DNA of 40,887 nucleotides from Pseudoselenomonas ruminantium. Lineage in GTDB: Bacteria > Bacillota > Negativicutes > Selenomonadales > Selenomonadaceae. The notes under the pieces were generated by a model that was not told the DNA's origin, did no database searches, and saw only the letters and a list, made by a program, of their open reading frames with translations. This document shows, in pieces, positions 32,989 to 40,825 of this stretch (within the stretch, counting starts at the first letter, position 1; each line of letters begins with the position of its first letter). A program made the translations under genes and the position numbers. The stretch spans positions 113,820 through 154,706 of the forward strand of contig DFHU01000022.1 of NCBI GenBank assembly GCA_002373045.1, read 5' to 3'.

Positions 32989-34119
32989 ATGGGAACTGCC
33001 AGAGAGCGTTTGCGTGAAGCCAAGCGCATTGTGGTCAAGGTGGGCACAAGTACCCTGACCCATGAAACGGGAAAACTGAATCTGCACCGCATTGACCTGT
33101 TGCTGCGGGAAATCGCCGACCTCAAAAATCAGGGCAAGGAAATGATTCTCGTATCTTCGGGGGCCATTGCCGCAGGCTTGGGGAAACTGGGTCTTGCCCA
33201 AAAGCCGGACTCCATTCCGGAAAAGCAGGCGGTCGCGGCTATCGGACAGGGCGTGCTCATGCATATCTATGAGAAACTCTTTGCCGAATACGGACAGGTT
33301 ATGGGACAGGTGCTGCTGACCAAAGAAAATTCCGTGCAGCACCATCAGTACATCCATTCCCGCAATTCCCTGCTGGCTCAGCTTTCCATGGGCGCTATTC
33401 CCGTCATCAATGAAAATGACGCGGTAGCCGTAGATGAAATCAAGATTGGCGATAACGATAACCTTTCGGCAATGGTGGCAACCTTGGTGGATGCCGATGC
33501 CCTGATTATCCTGTCGGATATTGAGGGGCTTTACACAGCTAATCCGGCAACCCATCCGGAAGCTGAGCTTATCGCCGAGATTCCCGAAATCACGCCCGAA
33601 GTTGAAGCGATTGCCGGTGGTGCCGGTTCCAAGCTGGGCACGGGCGGCATGATGACCAAGATTCAGGCGGCGCAGATTGCCATGAGTGCCGGCGTGACGA
33701 TGGTCATAGCTTCGGGCTCACGGGAAAACGTGCTGCGGGATATTTTGACCGGTCAGAATATCGGTACGGTGTTTCCTGCGCGGGAGTCGCATCTCAGGGT
33801 GCGTAAGTCATGGCTGGCCTTTGGCAAGCGCCTGGCGGGGGAAATCGTCGTAGATGCGGGCTGTGCCAAGGCCATGCGGGAACAGGGGGCAAGTATCCTG
33901 CCTGCAGGTGTTACGGCCTGTGACGGTGAATTTACCGCTGGCAGTACCGTGCGGGTGCTGACCGAATCGCAGCAGGAAATCGCCCGGGGGATTGTGAATT
34001 TCTCTGTGGGAGATTTGCAAAAAATCCTGGGCTGTCAGACCGAGAAAATTACGGAGATATTAAATGGTGATGTACCGACAGAGGTTATTCACCGCGATAA
34101 TATGGTGTTAATGGTGTGA
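32989..34119 (+). CDS. proB: Glutamate 5-kinase
   Basis: A 376-residue enzyme for the first step of proline synthesis (glutamate to glutamyl-5-phosphate). The N-terminal amino-acid kinase domain has IVVKVGTSTLTHETGKLN, LVSSGAIAAGLGKLG and INENDAVAVDEIKIGDNDNL. A C-terminal PUA domain (about residues 280-376) is present, as in full-length ProB. ATG 32989 is chosen because GGAGGGAA (32976-32983) precedes it. Feedback inhibition by proline is known for the family. It stands directly before proA. Confidence 0.97.
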   Translation: MGTARERLREAKRIVVKVGTSTLTHETGKLNLHRIDLLLREIADLKNQGKEMILVSSGAIAAGLGKLGLAQKPDSIPEKQAVAAIGQGVLMHIYEKLFAEYGQVMGQVLLTKENSVQHHQYIHSRNSLLAQLSMGAIPVINENDAVAVDEIKIGDNDNLSAMVATLVDADALIILSDIEGLYTANPATHPEAELIAEIPEITPEVEAIAGGAGSKLGTGGMMTKIQAAQIAMSAGVTMVIASGSRENVLRDILTGQNIGTVFPARESHLRVRKSWLAFGKRLAGEIVVDAGCAKAMREQGASILPAGVTACDGEFTAGSTVRVLTESQQEIARGIVNFSVGDLQKILGCQTEKITEILNGDVPTEVIHRDNMVLMV

Positions 34120-34160
34120 TGGTCTGGTAATGGACTGATTTTTGATGGGGAGGAATCGGA

Positions 34161-35414
34161 TTGGATATTCAGGCAGAAGTACGCAAAAAGGCAGAAGCGG
34201 CAAAAGCTGCGTCCTATAAGCTGGGCACGCTTTCGACCAAGGTAAAAAATGAAGCACTGCTCGCTATGGCGCATGCTCTTGAACAGCGCAGCAGCATGAT
34301 ACTGACCGCTAATGCGCAGGACTTGGAAGAAGCCCGGCAAAAGGGCGTCAAGCGCTCCTATCTGGACCGTCTGATGCTCGATGAAAACCGCATTGCCGGC
34401 ATGGCTGAAGGCCTGCGGCAGACGGCGGCTCTGCCTGACCCCATCGGTCAGGGCGATTATTCAACTGTACGGCCTAATGGGCTGGAAATCCGCCGCGTGC
34501 GGGTACCGCTGGGCGTGGTGGGTATCATCTATGAAGCCCGCCCCAATGTCACGGCAGATGCCCTGGCGCTTTGCCTGAAATCCGGTAATGCCGTGCTCTT
34601 GCGCGGCGGCAGCGAGGCGATTCGCTCGAATATTGCCATCAGTTCACTCTTGGCCGAAGAAGCCTATAAGCATGGTATTCCCGAAGGGGCAATTCAGTTT
34701 ATCGACTTTACGGATAGGGAAGCTGTGGGCGTTATGACGCATCTGACCGGCCTGTTGGATGTCATCATTCCCCGCGGCGGCGCTGGCCTTATCAAGCGGG
34801 TGGTAGAGGATAGCTCCGTACCCGTTATTGAAACCGGCACCGGTGTCTGCCATACTTATGTGGACGAAAGTGCAGATTTGCAGATGGCACTCGATATTGC
34901 CGTCAATGCCAAGACCAGCCGCCCATCGGTCTGCAATGCGATGGAAACCCTGCTCGTGCATAAGAATGTAGCGGAAAAATTCCTGCCCATGCTTTATGAG
35001 GCCATGACGGCGAAAAAGGTGGAACTGCGCGGTTGCGATAAGGCGCGCGCCATCTGCCCGGAAATGCAGACGGCGGAAGAAGCGGATTGGAGCACGGAAT
35101 ATGGCGATTTGATTCTTTCTGTCAAGGTGGTAGATGATGTGGCGTCAGCGATTGCCCATATCAACCGCTACAACACCGGCCATTCGGAAACGATTGTGAC
35201 GCGTGACCTCGTGAACGCTGCGCGCTTCCAGAAGGAAGTGGATGCAGCGGCGGTATATGTCAATGCTTCGACCCGCTTTACGGACGGTTTTGAGTTCGGC
35301 TTTGGTGCGGAAATCGGCATCAGCACGCAGAAACTCCATGCCCGTGGTCCCATGGGGCTTATGGAGCTCACGAGTTCCAAGTATCTCATCATGGGTGAGG
35401 GGCAGATTCGCTGA
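34161..35414 (+). CDS. proA: Glutamate-5-semialdehyde dehydrogenase
   Basis: A 417-residue NADPH-dependent enzyme that reduces glutamyl-5-phosphate, the second proline step. PLGVVGIIYEARPNVTADAL is the ProA hallmark near residue 113-132. TGTGVCHTYVDESADLQMAL contains the catalytic Cys, and NASTRFTDGFEFGFGAEIGI is the C-terminal signature. The start is TTG 34161 behind GGGAGGAA. Its stop (TGA) overlaps the ATG of the small ORF that follows. Confidence 0.97.
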   Translation: MDIQAEVRKKAEAAKAASYKLGTLSTKVKNEALLAMAHALEQRSSMILTANAQDLEEARQKGVKRSYLDRLMLDENRIAGMAEGLRQTAALPDPIGQGDYSTVRPNGLEIRRVRVPLGVVGIIYEARPNVTADALALCLKSGNAVLLRGGSEAIRSNIAISSLLAEEAYKHGIPEGAIQFIDFTDREAVGVMTHLTGLLDVIIPRGGAGLIKRVVEDSSVPVIETGTGVCHTYVDESADLQMALDIAVNAKTSRPSVCNAMETLLVHKNVAEKFLPMLYEAMTAKKVELRGCDKARAICPEMQTAEEADWSTEYGDLILSVKVVDDVASAIAHINRYNTGHSETIVTRDLVNAARFQKEVDAAAVYVNASTRFTDGFEFGFGAEIGISTQKLHARGPMGLMELTSSKYLIMGEGQIR

Positions 35415-35572
35415 TGTTTCACTTGCAGGGCTACTACCGGGCTATGCGTCAGTATCTGTCTACCCCCAAAGGGGCACATGACAGCAAGGATTATGCTCAG
35501 GCGGTAGTGCTAATATTATTGACGATGGCAGCAGTATATCTGTTGCTATATGTGTGGGGAGGAATCCGGTGA
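35414..35572 (+). CDS. Small single-pass membrane protein (52 residues, hypothetical)
   Basis: An open frame from ATG 35414, overlapping the proA stop as TGATG, to TGA 35570-35572, which in turn overlaps the nadD ATG as TGATG. A basic N-terminal part (MFHLQGYYRAMRQYLSTPKG) is followed by a polar turn and one hydrophobic helix of about 20 residues (VVLILLTMAAVYLLLYVWGG). Precise stop-start overlaps on both sides and a ribosome-binding site for nadD within its 3' end suggest it is translated in the operon. No family is recognised. It is short, so a chance frame cannot be ruled out. Confidence 0.6.
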   Translation: MFHLQGYYRAMRQYLSTPKGAHDSKDYAQAVVLILLTMAAVYLLLYVWGGIR

Positions 35573-36177
35573 TGAAAAAGCGAATCGGGCTGATGGGGGG
35601 GACCTTTGACCCCATCCATCTGGCTCATTTGCATATTGCCGAGGAATCCCGGCAGGCCTTCCAGTTGGATGAAGTGCGCTTTATTCCTGCCGCTCAGCCG
35701 CCGCATAAGCAGGGGCGAAAAATCGCTTCGGCTGAGCAGCGCATCAAAATGGTGGAACTGGCTATCGCGGATAATCCGTTCTTTAGGCTCGACCTCTTGG
35801 AAATGGAGCTGCAGGGACCATCGTATTCGTGGCGGACGGTGCAGGAAATGCAAAAAAGGCTGGGGCAGGATGCGGAGCTTTACTTTATCACCGGTTCCGA
35901 TTCCATTAACGATTTGCCCACCTGGAACCATCCGAAAGAGCTGGTGGCGGCCTGCCATTTTATTGGCACCACCCGGCCGGAAGTACCCTTTGACGAGGAA
36001 ATGCTGCTGGACTTTTTTGGCCCGCAGCTGTGCAGCCGCATTCATGAACTCAAGGTGCCGCGCATGGAGATTTCCTCAACCCTTATCCGACAGCGTATTG
36101 CGCAGGGAAAGTCCATTCGCTATTTAGTACCCGAAACAGTTGCAGAATATATCGAAAAAGAAGGTTTGTATCAATGA
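35572..36177 (+). CDS. nadD: Nicotinate-nucleotide adenylyltransferase
   Basis: A 201-residue NAD-synthesis enzyme joining ATP and nicotinate mononucleotide. The start is ATG 35572 behind GGGAGGAA (35557-35564). RIGLMGGTFDPIHLAHLHIA is the nucleotidyltransferase HxGH-type motif, and MEISSTLIRQRIAQGKSIRY is the C-terminal ISSTxIR block. FITGSDSINDLPTWNHPKEL fits the middle signature. yqeK follows with a 4-nt overlap, the usual pairing in Bacillota. Confidence 0.96.
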   Translation: MKKRIGLMGGTFDPIHLAHLHIAEESRQAFQLDEVRFIPAAQPPHKQGRKIASAEQRIKMVELAIADNPFFRLDLLEMELQGPSYSWRTVQEMQKRLGQDAELYFITGSDSINDLPTWNHPKELVAACHFIGTTRPEVPFDEEMLLDFFGPQLCSRIHELKVPRMEISSTLIRQRIAQGKSIRYLVPETVAEYIEKEGLYQ

Positions 36178-36752
36178 GTTTTGCTATGGACTATGAAGAA
36201 ATGCGTGCATTACTGGAAAAGAGCCTGAAACCCTCCCGCTATCAGCACTCTTTGGGTGTAGCGGAGACGGCGGTATTTTTGGCGCAGCGCTTTGACGTAA
36301 ATGAGGAACAGGCGAAGACGGCCGGGCTTCTCCATGACTGTGCGAGGGAATTTCGCAACGAGGATTTAATCGCCGAAGCGGAAAAACGCCTGATTATGGT
36401 GGGGAATATTGAACGGCAGATGCCGTTGTTGCTTCATGCATATGTAGGTTCCCGTCTGGTGACGGAAAAATACGGTGTCAGCGACCATGCGGTTGAGCAA
36501 GCCATCTGGCGCCATACGGTAGGCGGCGCGAAGATGACGAAGCTGGACAAGATTATCTGGTTTGCGGATATGATTGAACCAAACCGGGATTATCCCGGGG
36601 TAGAGGAACTGCGCAGCCTGGCGAAAAACGCTGCTTTGGATGATATGGTGCTGGCAGGTCTAACGCAGTCCATTACCTTTGTCCTGCAAAAGGGCGGGCT
36701 GATTCATCCCGATACGGTAATTGCTAGAAATGAAATACTGCTTAACAGATAG
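36174..36752 (+). CDS. yqeK: HD-domain Ap4A hydrolase, YqeK family
   Basis: A 192-residue HD phosphohydrolase. RYQHSLGVAETAVFLAQRF supplies the first His, AGLLHDCAREFRNEDL the HD pair, and HAYVGSRLVTEKYGV and WRHTVGGAKMTKLDKIIWFA the later metal ligands. YqeK proteins symmetrically hydrolyse diadenosine tetraphosphate. The start overlaps the nadD stop (ATGA). The gene is followed by the LCP gene after 12 nt. Confidence 0.92.
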   Translation: MSFAMDYEEMRALLEKSLKPSRYQHSLGVAETAVFLAQRFDVNEEQAKTAGLLHDCAREFRNEDLIAEAEKRLIMVGNIERQMPLLLHAYVGSRLVTEKYGVSDHAVEQAIWRHTVGGAKMTKLDKIIWFADMIEPNRDYPGVEELRSLAKNAALDDMVLAGLTQSITFVLQKGGLIHPDTVIARNEILLNR

Positions 36753-36764
36753 AAGGTCAGGCGG

Positions 36765-37778
36765 ATGGACAAGAAAAACGTCACCCAGCAAAATATTAAA
36801 TACAAACGAAAACTGCTGGCCCAAAGACGGCGGCGGGCACGGCTGCGGCTGCTGATTGTGCTGATTTTTTTTGGTGTGGTGCTCACGGGAATCCTCTTTG
36901 CCGGTTATGCGCTGGTTTCCCTGGGCTCCCGTATCAATCAGGAATATCAGGCCATGTATGCTGGCTACAGTCAGCGTCAGCAGGCCAAGCGGGGGCAGAT
37001 TGACCCGCGTTTTGACGGCTATACCAATGTGCTGATTATGGGGCTGGATGATGGTGTGGATATCGATGGCGGCACGGAAAAGAAGGCCGACGGCATTGTG
37101 GTGGCCAGCTTCGAAAACAGTACCGGCAAGCTGCGTTTTATTCATATCCCGCAGGATACCTGGGTAAATGTCACGGGCAGCAAGGAGCAGATGAAGATAA
37201 AATATCTTTATGCCCTGGGCGGTGCGCCGCTGATGACCCGGCAGGTCAATGCGCTGTTGGGGATTTCCATTCATCAGTACATCGTGCTCGATATGCAGGT
37301 ATTCAGCGAACTGATTGATGCGCTGGGCGGCGTGGATATCTATGTGGAGGAAGACATGAATTACGATGACGCCGAGGGCGGTATCGCGATTCACCTGCCA
37401 CAGGGTTATCAGCATTTGGATGGTCAGCAGGCGCAGCAATATCTGCGCTATCGCAGTGACGATTTGAATGATTTGGGCCGCATGCAGCGCCAGCAACGCT
37501 TCTGCAAGGCACTCTATCAGAATCTCCTGCAGTTTAAGATGCTGACCAAGCTGCCTGCGATTGCCGATATCATCAAACAGCGGGTGGAGACAAGTGCAGA
37601 GATTTTTGATTCCATGTATTTGGCGAATACCCTGCGGCATTTGAGCAATGTAGCGCCGGAGAGCATTATTCTGCCCGGTGAGCCTGCCGCCGATGACCCT
37701 TCGATTTGGGTGATTGACGATGCGGCGATGGAGCAGCGAATGAAAGAACTTTTCCCTGAGGCAGGCGCCAAGGAATGA
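36765..37778 (+). CDS. LytR-CpsA-Psr (LCP) family protein
   Basis: A 337-residue protein. A very basic cytoplasmic N-terminus (RRRRARLRL) precedes one membrane helix (about 28-50). The extracytoplasmic LCP domain has YTNVLIMGLDDGVDIDGGTE, KLRFIHIPQDTWVNVTG, MTRQVNALLGISIHQYIVLD and QYLRYRSDDLNDLGRMQRQQ, with the Arg and Asp residues that bind polyprenyl-pyrophosphate. Family members transfer lipid-linked glycans onto peptidoglycan. It sits in the housekeeping yqeK-rsfS position, so a general envelope role is as likely as one tied to the polysaccharide locus 15 kb away. Confidence 0.9.
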   Translation: MDKKNVTQQNIKYKRKLLAQRRRRARLRLLIVLIFFGVVLTGILFAGYALVSLGSRINQEYQAMYAGYSQRQQAKRGQIDPRFDGYTNVLIMGLDDGVDIDGGTEKKADGIVVASFENSTGKLRFIHIPQDTWVNVTGSKEQMKIKYLYALGGAPLMTRQVNALLGISIHQYIVLDMQVFSELIDALGGVDIYVEEDMNYDDAEGGIAIHLPQGYQHLDGQQAQQYLRYRSDDLNDLGRMQRQQRFCKALYQNLLQFKMLTKLPAIADIIKQRVETSAEIFDSMYLANTLRHLSNVAPESIILPGEPAADDPSIWVIDDAAMEQRMKELFPEAGAKE

Positions 37779-37814
37779 TGATAGGATAATGATATATCGA
37801 TTGGAGGATTTTAC

Positions 37815-38159
37815 ATGACGATTGAAGAAATGAGCCAGGCTATTTGCAAGGCAGCCAGCGACAAGAAAGCGCGCGATATTGTGGTCATGGATATGCGGGA
37901 AATTTCCCCGTCCACGGATTATTTTGTGATTTGCTCGGCCAACACGGCAACGCAGGTACGCGCAATTGCTGACAACATCGAAGATGAGCTCAGCGAGGCC
38001 GGCGTGAATTTCAACCATAAGGAAGGCTATCGTGAAGGCGAATGGGTACTGCTGGACTTCGGTGATGTGGTTGCGCATGTGTTTATGCAGGAAGCCCGCG
38101 AATACTATGCACTCGAACAGCTCTGGGGCGATGCCAAGCTGTCCGTTTATGAAGACTGA
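37815..38159 (+). CDS. rsfS: Ribosomal silencing factor RsfS
   Basis: A 114-residue protein of the RsfS/YbeB/Iojap family, which binds L14 and blocks subunit joining in starvation. DIVVMDMREISPSTDYFVIC near residues 22-41 and WVLLDFGDVVAHVFMQEARE near 77-96 are the family signatures, followed by YYALEQLWGDA. TTGGAGG precedes the ATG. Position after nadD-yqeK-LCP is the conventional one. Confidence 0.96.
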   Translation: MTIEEMSQAICKAASDKKARDIVVMDMREISPSTDYFVICSANTATQVRAIADNIEDELSEAGVNFNHKEGYREGEWVLLDFGDVVAHVFMQEAREYYALEQLWGDAKLSVYED

Positions 38160-38170
38160 TTGAGGGCGCT

Positions 38171-39049
38171 ATGGATAAGCAGCGTAAGAAAAAATACGGC
38201 CCGAGCACAGTTGCCACGCTGAAGGTGGTGCGTGAGTCGGAACTGGGGGCATTCCTCGATGCGGAAACCGGCAATACCAATGACGATATTCTGCTGCATA
38301 AGAACCAGCAGACGCATCCGGTAAATATCGGGGATGAAGTTGAGGTGTTCCTGTACCTTGACCCTAACCGCAAGCTGACCGCCAGCATGCGGGTGCCGAA
38401 GATGAAGGAAGGGCAGATTGCCCGCCTGAAGGTCATCAACGTGAGCCGCGATGGTGCGTTTGTCGATGTAGGTGCCGAACGCGGCATCTTCATGCCCTAT
38501 GCGGGTATGCGCGGCCGTCCGCAGATTGGCGAAGTGGTCTGGGCAAAGCTCTACACCGATAAGTCGGGCAGACTCGCCGTCACCATGGAAGTCGAAGACG
38601 AAATGCGCCGTGCATCCCAGCCGGCCAAGGGCGTCAAAAAAGGACAGATGGTCACCGGGGCAATTTATAACTATACGGATGCCGGAGCATTCTTATTCAG
38701 CGAAGAACGCTATATTGTCTTTATCGCCAATAAGGAAATGAATCCGCAGTCCCGTCCTAAAGTGGGGCAGGTGGTTACGGCCCGTGTCACCTATATCCGC
38801 GATGATGGCCGTCTGAATGCTTCGTTAAAGGAGAGCAAGGAAAAGGCGCTCATTACGGATGCGGAAAAAATCATGGAACTTTTGCATAATCGCAACGGCA
38901 AAATGCCCTACAGCGACGAATCCTCACCGGAGGTTATCCGCGATAAATTTGGCATTTCCAAAGCTGCCTTTAAGCGGGCTTTGGGTCATCTTCTGCGGGA
39001 AAATCGCATTGTGGAAGAAGACGGCTGGACCTATCTCAAAGAAAATTGA
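38171..39049 (+). CDS. CvfB-like S1 RNA-binding protein
   Basis: A 292-residue protein with several S1-type OB folds. Blocks are TVATLKVVRESELGAFLDAE, RLKVINVSRDGAFVDVGAER and ARVTYIRDDGRLNASLKES. A winged-helix-like C-terminus (DKFGISKAAFKRALGHLLRE) is typical of CvfB. CvfB influences virulence-gene expression in Staphylococcus, but in most species its job is unknown. It lies 11 nt after rsfS. Confidence 0.9.
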   Translation: MDKQRKKKYGPSTVATLKVVRESELGAFLDAETGNTNDDILLHKNQQTHPVNIGDEVEVFLYLDPNRKLTASMRVPKMKEGQIARLKVINVSRDGAFVDVGAERGIFMPYAGMRGRPQIGEVVWAKLYTDKSGRLAVTMEVEDEMRRASQPAKGVKKGQMVTGAIYNYTDAGAFLFSEERYIVFIANKEMNPQSRPKVGQVVTARVTYIRDDGRLNASLKESKEKALITDAEKIMELLHNRNGKMPYSDESSPEVIRDKFGISKAAFKRALGHLLRENRIVEEDGWTYLKEN

Positions 39050-39158
39050 ATAAATTCATGCAAAATTTTTCGCTAGTTGAAGGAATTTACTCGTAAAGGG
39101 CGAATAAGAAAGCTAGAGAAGAATTTAATGGGATATAAAATAGATGGGGGCGAAGTAG

Positions 39159-40112
39159 ATGGCAGCAGAAACGAGTGGAGACAAGAAAGGAATCTTGCTG
39201 GAAACCGGCACCAATGAATTTGAAATTGTGGAATTCAGCATCGGACAAGTTAACTATGGCATCAACGTGGCAAAGGTACGTGAGGTAATCACCTGCCCAC
39301 CGGTGACGGCTATGCCGCAGGCTCATCCCTATATTGATGGCCTGTTCACTCTGCGTGGGAAGGCAATTCCTCTGGTAAACCTGCCGCGATGCCTGAATGT
39401 GCAGTCTAAAGCTGAACCGCGCAATGTCATTGTGACGGAAATCAATAACTACAATATCGGTTTCCTGGTGGAAAATGTTTCCCGTATTCATCGTATTTCC
39501 TGGAAGGACATGGAGCCGGCTCCGGAAGTTGGCGACCAGTCTCGTGTCGTTGGTATCATCAAGATGGAGGACCGCATTGTCCTGCTCATTGACTTTGAGA
39601 CGATCATTGCGGAAATCAATCCGGAAATCAATGCGAAACTCACGACTTATGAAGAAGCGACAGAGGATGTTAAGAGCAAACGTTCCGATGTACATGTTGT
39701 TGTGGCAGAAGATTCGCCGATGCTGCGTGACCTCCTGGTTACGACGCTGCATGAATCCGGTTATCGTTATGTCCGCGACTTCGGCAATGGTCAGGATGCC
39801 TGGGATTATCTGCAGGGACTGGCCAAGAAACCGGGTAAAATCGAAGACCATGTACGCGTGATCATCTCCGATGTCGAGATGCCCAAGATGGATGGTCATC
39901 GCCTGCTCAAATTGGTGCGTGAAGATGAGACGCTCGGACAGGTGCCGTTGGTCCTCTTCTCCTCATTGATCAGTGACGAAATGCGCCTCAAGGGTGAACA
40001 GCTGGGTGCTTCCGGACAGATTGCCAAGCCGGAAATCAATCAGCTGATTGGCCTGTTGGATAATCTCGTGTTTGGGGTGCCCATTAAGGACCCGAATGCG
40101 GATGAAGAATGA
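39159..40112 (+). CDS. cheV: Chemotaxis coupling protein CheV (CheW plus receiver)
   Basis: A 317-residue protein. Residues about 15-160 are a CheW domain (FEIVEFSIGQVNYGINVAKV, FTLRGKAIPLVNLPRCL). Residues about 180-305 are a response-regulator receiver with the acidic patch VVVAEDSP, the phosphorylation Asp in VIISDVEMPKMDGHRLL, the conserved Ser in LVLFSSL and Lys in QIAKPEI. It couples chemoreceptors to CheA in a phosphorylation-tunable way. No other chemotaxis gene is nearby, so it is an orphan. A 109-nt gap separates it from cvfB. The hairpin array starts 35 nt after its stop. Confidence 0.95.
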   Translation: MAAETSGDKKGILLETGTNEFEIVEFSIGQVNYGINVAKVREVITCPPVTAMPQAHPYIDGLFTLRGKAIPLVNLPRCLNVQSKAEPRNVIVTEINNYNIGFLVENVSRIHRISWKDMEPAPEVGDQSRVVGIIKMEDRIVLLIDFETIIAEINPEINAKLTTYEEATEDVKSKRSDVHVVVAEDSPMLRDLLVTTLHESGYRYVRDFGNGQDAWDYLQGLAKKPGKIEDHVRVIISDVEMPKMDGHRLLKLVREDETLGQVPLVLFSSLISDEMRLKGEQLGASGQIAKPEINQLIGLLDNLVFGVPIKDPNADEE

Positions 40113-40147
40113 CCATTGTTGGTTGGTTGACATCTATGTGATAGGAC

Positions 40148-40717
40148 GCCCGATGACTGATAATACTTTCCCTATGCTTATGCAGGCTTGCCTAACGCAC
40201 CGGGAAAGCATCATCAGCCATCGGGCTGTTTTCTTGCATTACATGTAGTTGCTAAGCCGCCCGCGGGGCTGGTAATATTTTTCCTTCGCCATAGACAGGC
40301 TTGTCAAAAGCTGCGGAAAAACATCACCAGCCCCGCGGGCTTATTGCGTACATTACATCGCGAGCTAAATGACGCCCGTGGGGGCTGGTAATATTTTCCT
40401 TCGCCATAGACAAGCTTGTCAAAAGCTGCGGAAAACATCACCAGCCCCCACGGGCTTAGTTCGTACAATCACGAATGGCATACATTGTGGTGCTAAGGAG
40501 CGCAGAAGCGGATAGTATTTTCCTTTGTTTAGACAGGCTTGTCAAACGCGACGGAAAAACACCATCAGCTTCTGCGCTTAGTATTGCGTCAAGTGAACGG
40601 ATACTATATATCGTGGTGGTTATGTGCTAAAACTGAGGAGGGCAGGAGGGGGATGGCTTTCGGCAGCGTTTGACAAGCCTGTCTAAGCAGACGAAAGTTA
40701 TCCCCCTCCTGCCCTCC
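40148..40717. repeat. Array of five imperfect-palindrome hairpin elements with conserved core
   Basis: Each unit is 79-82 nt: a 25-26-bp stem around a loop of about 30 nt with the core GACAGGCTTGTC or close variants (at 40294, 40409 and 40532; inverted at 40672; degenerate near 40182). Outer arms differ between units yet pair within each: gcccgatg, gcccgcggggctggt, gcccgtgggggctggt, agcgcagaagc, ggagggcaggaggggga. In units 1-4 nearly all remaining mismatches are A on the left opposite C on the right, which are U-G on the minus strand. In unit 5, which is inverted, they are G-T on the plus strand. The pairing is therefore strand-specific and conserved. Confidence 0.85.
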
Positions 40718-40760
40718 GCCTTGTGCCTCGAACTTAGTGGTGTAGTTAGCGTAAAATATA

Positions 40761-40789
40761 TTGCGGCAGGCTGGTTCTTATGGTAGAAT
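40761..40789 (+). promoter_or_regulatory. Extended -10 promoter for the gene at the right edge
   Basis: TTGCGG (40761-40766), 17 bases, then TAGAAT (40784-40789) preceded by TGG (40781-40783). The -10 region is good and the -35 is weak. The gene starts 36 nt downstream. Confidence 0.55.
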
Positions 40790-40825
40790 AGGGGATGATT
40801 GAAGTTGTGAGCGAGGTATCGTTTG

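Larger units (their letters stand above)
40113..40825. other. Gene-free 713-nt region filled by a hairpin array
   Basis: No credible protein gene lies between cheV and the gene starting at 40826. Most of the space is five related hairpins (40148-40226, 40259-40340, 40374-40455, 40499-40578, 40637-40717). The spacers of 32-58 nt share fragments such as cattacat and a gctaa just before each left arm. Confidence 0.85.

Noticed and set aside
36660..38078. 472-codon open frame on the minus strand
   Set aside because: Lies opposite yqeK, the LCP gene and rsfS, which have clear families and ribosome-binding sites. The antisense product has no recognisable domain.
39050..39158. FliA (sigma-28) promoter for cheV
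   Set aside because: GGCGAATAA (39099-39107) resembles a sigma-28 -10, but no TAAA element lies at the required distance, and no convincing sigma-70 promoter was found either.
40148..40717. CRISPR array
   Set aside because: Units are about 80-nt palindromes with variable arms and unequal spacers of 32-58 nt, one is inverted, and no cas genes are present. Direct repeats of constant sequence are absent.
40148..40717. Integron attC sites
   Set aside because: attC sites keep conserved ends and variable centres, whereas here the centre is conserved and the ends vary. No integrase and no cassette ORFs lie between units, and the R'/R'' consensus is not found at the unit ends.
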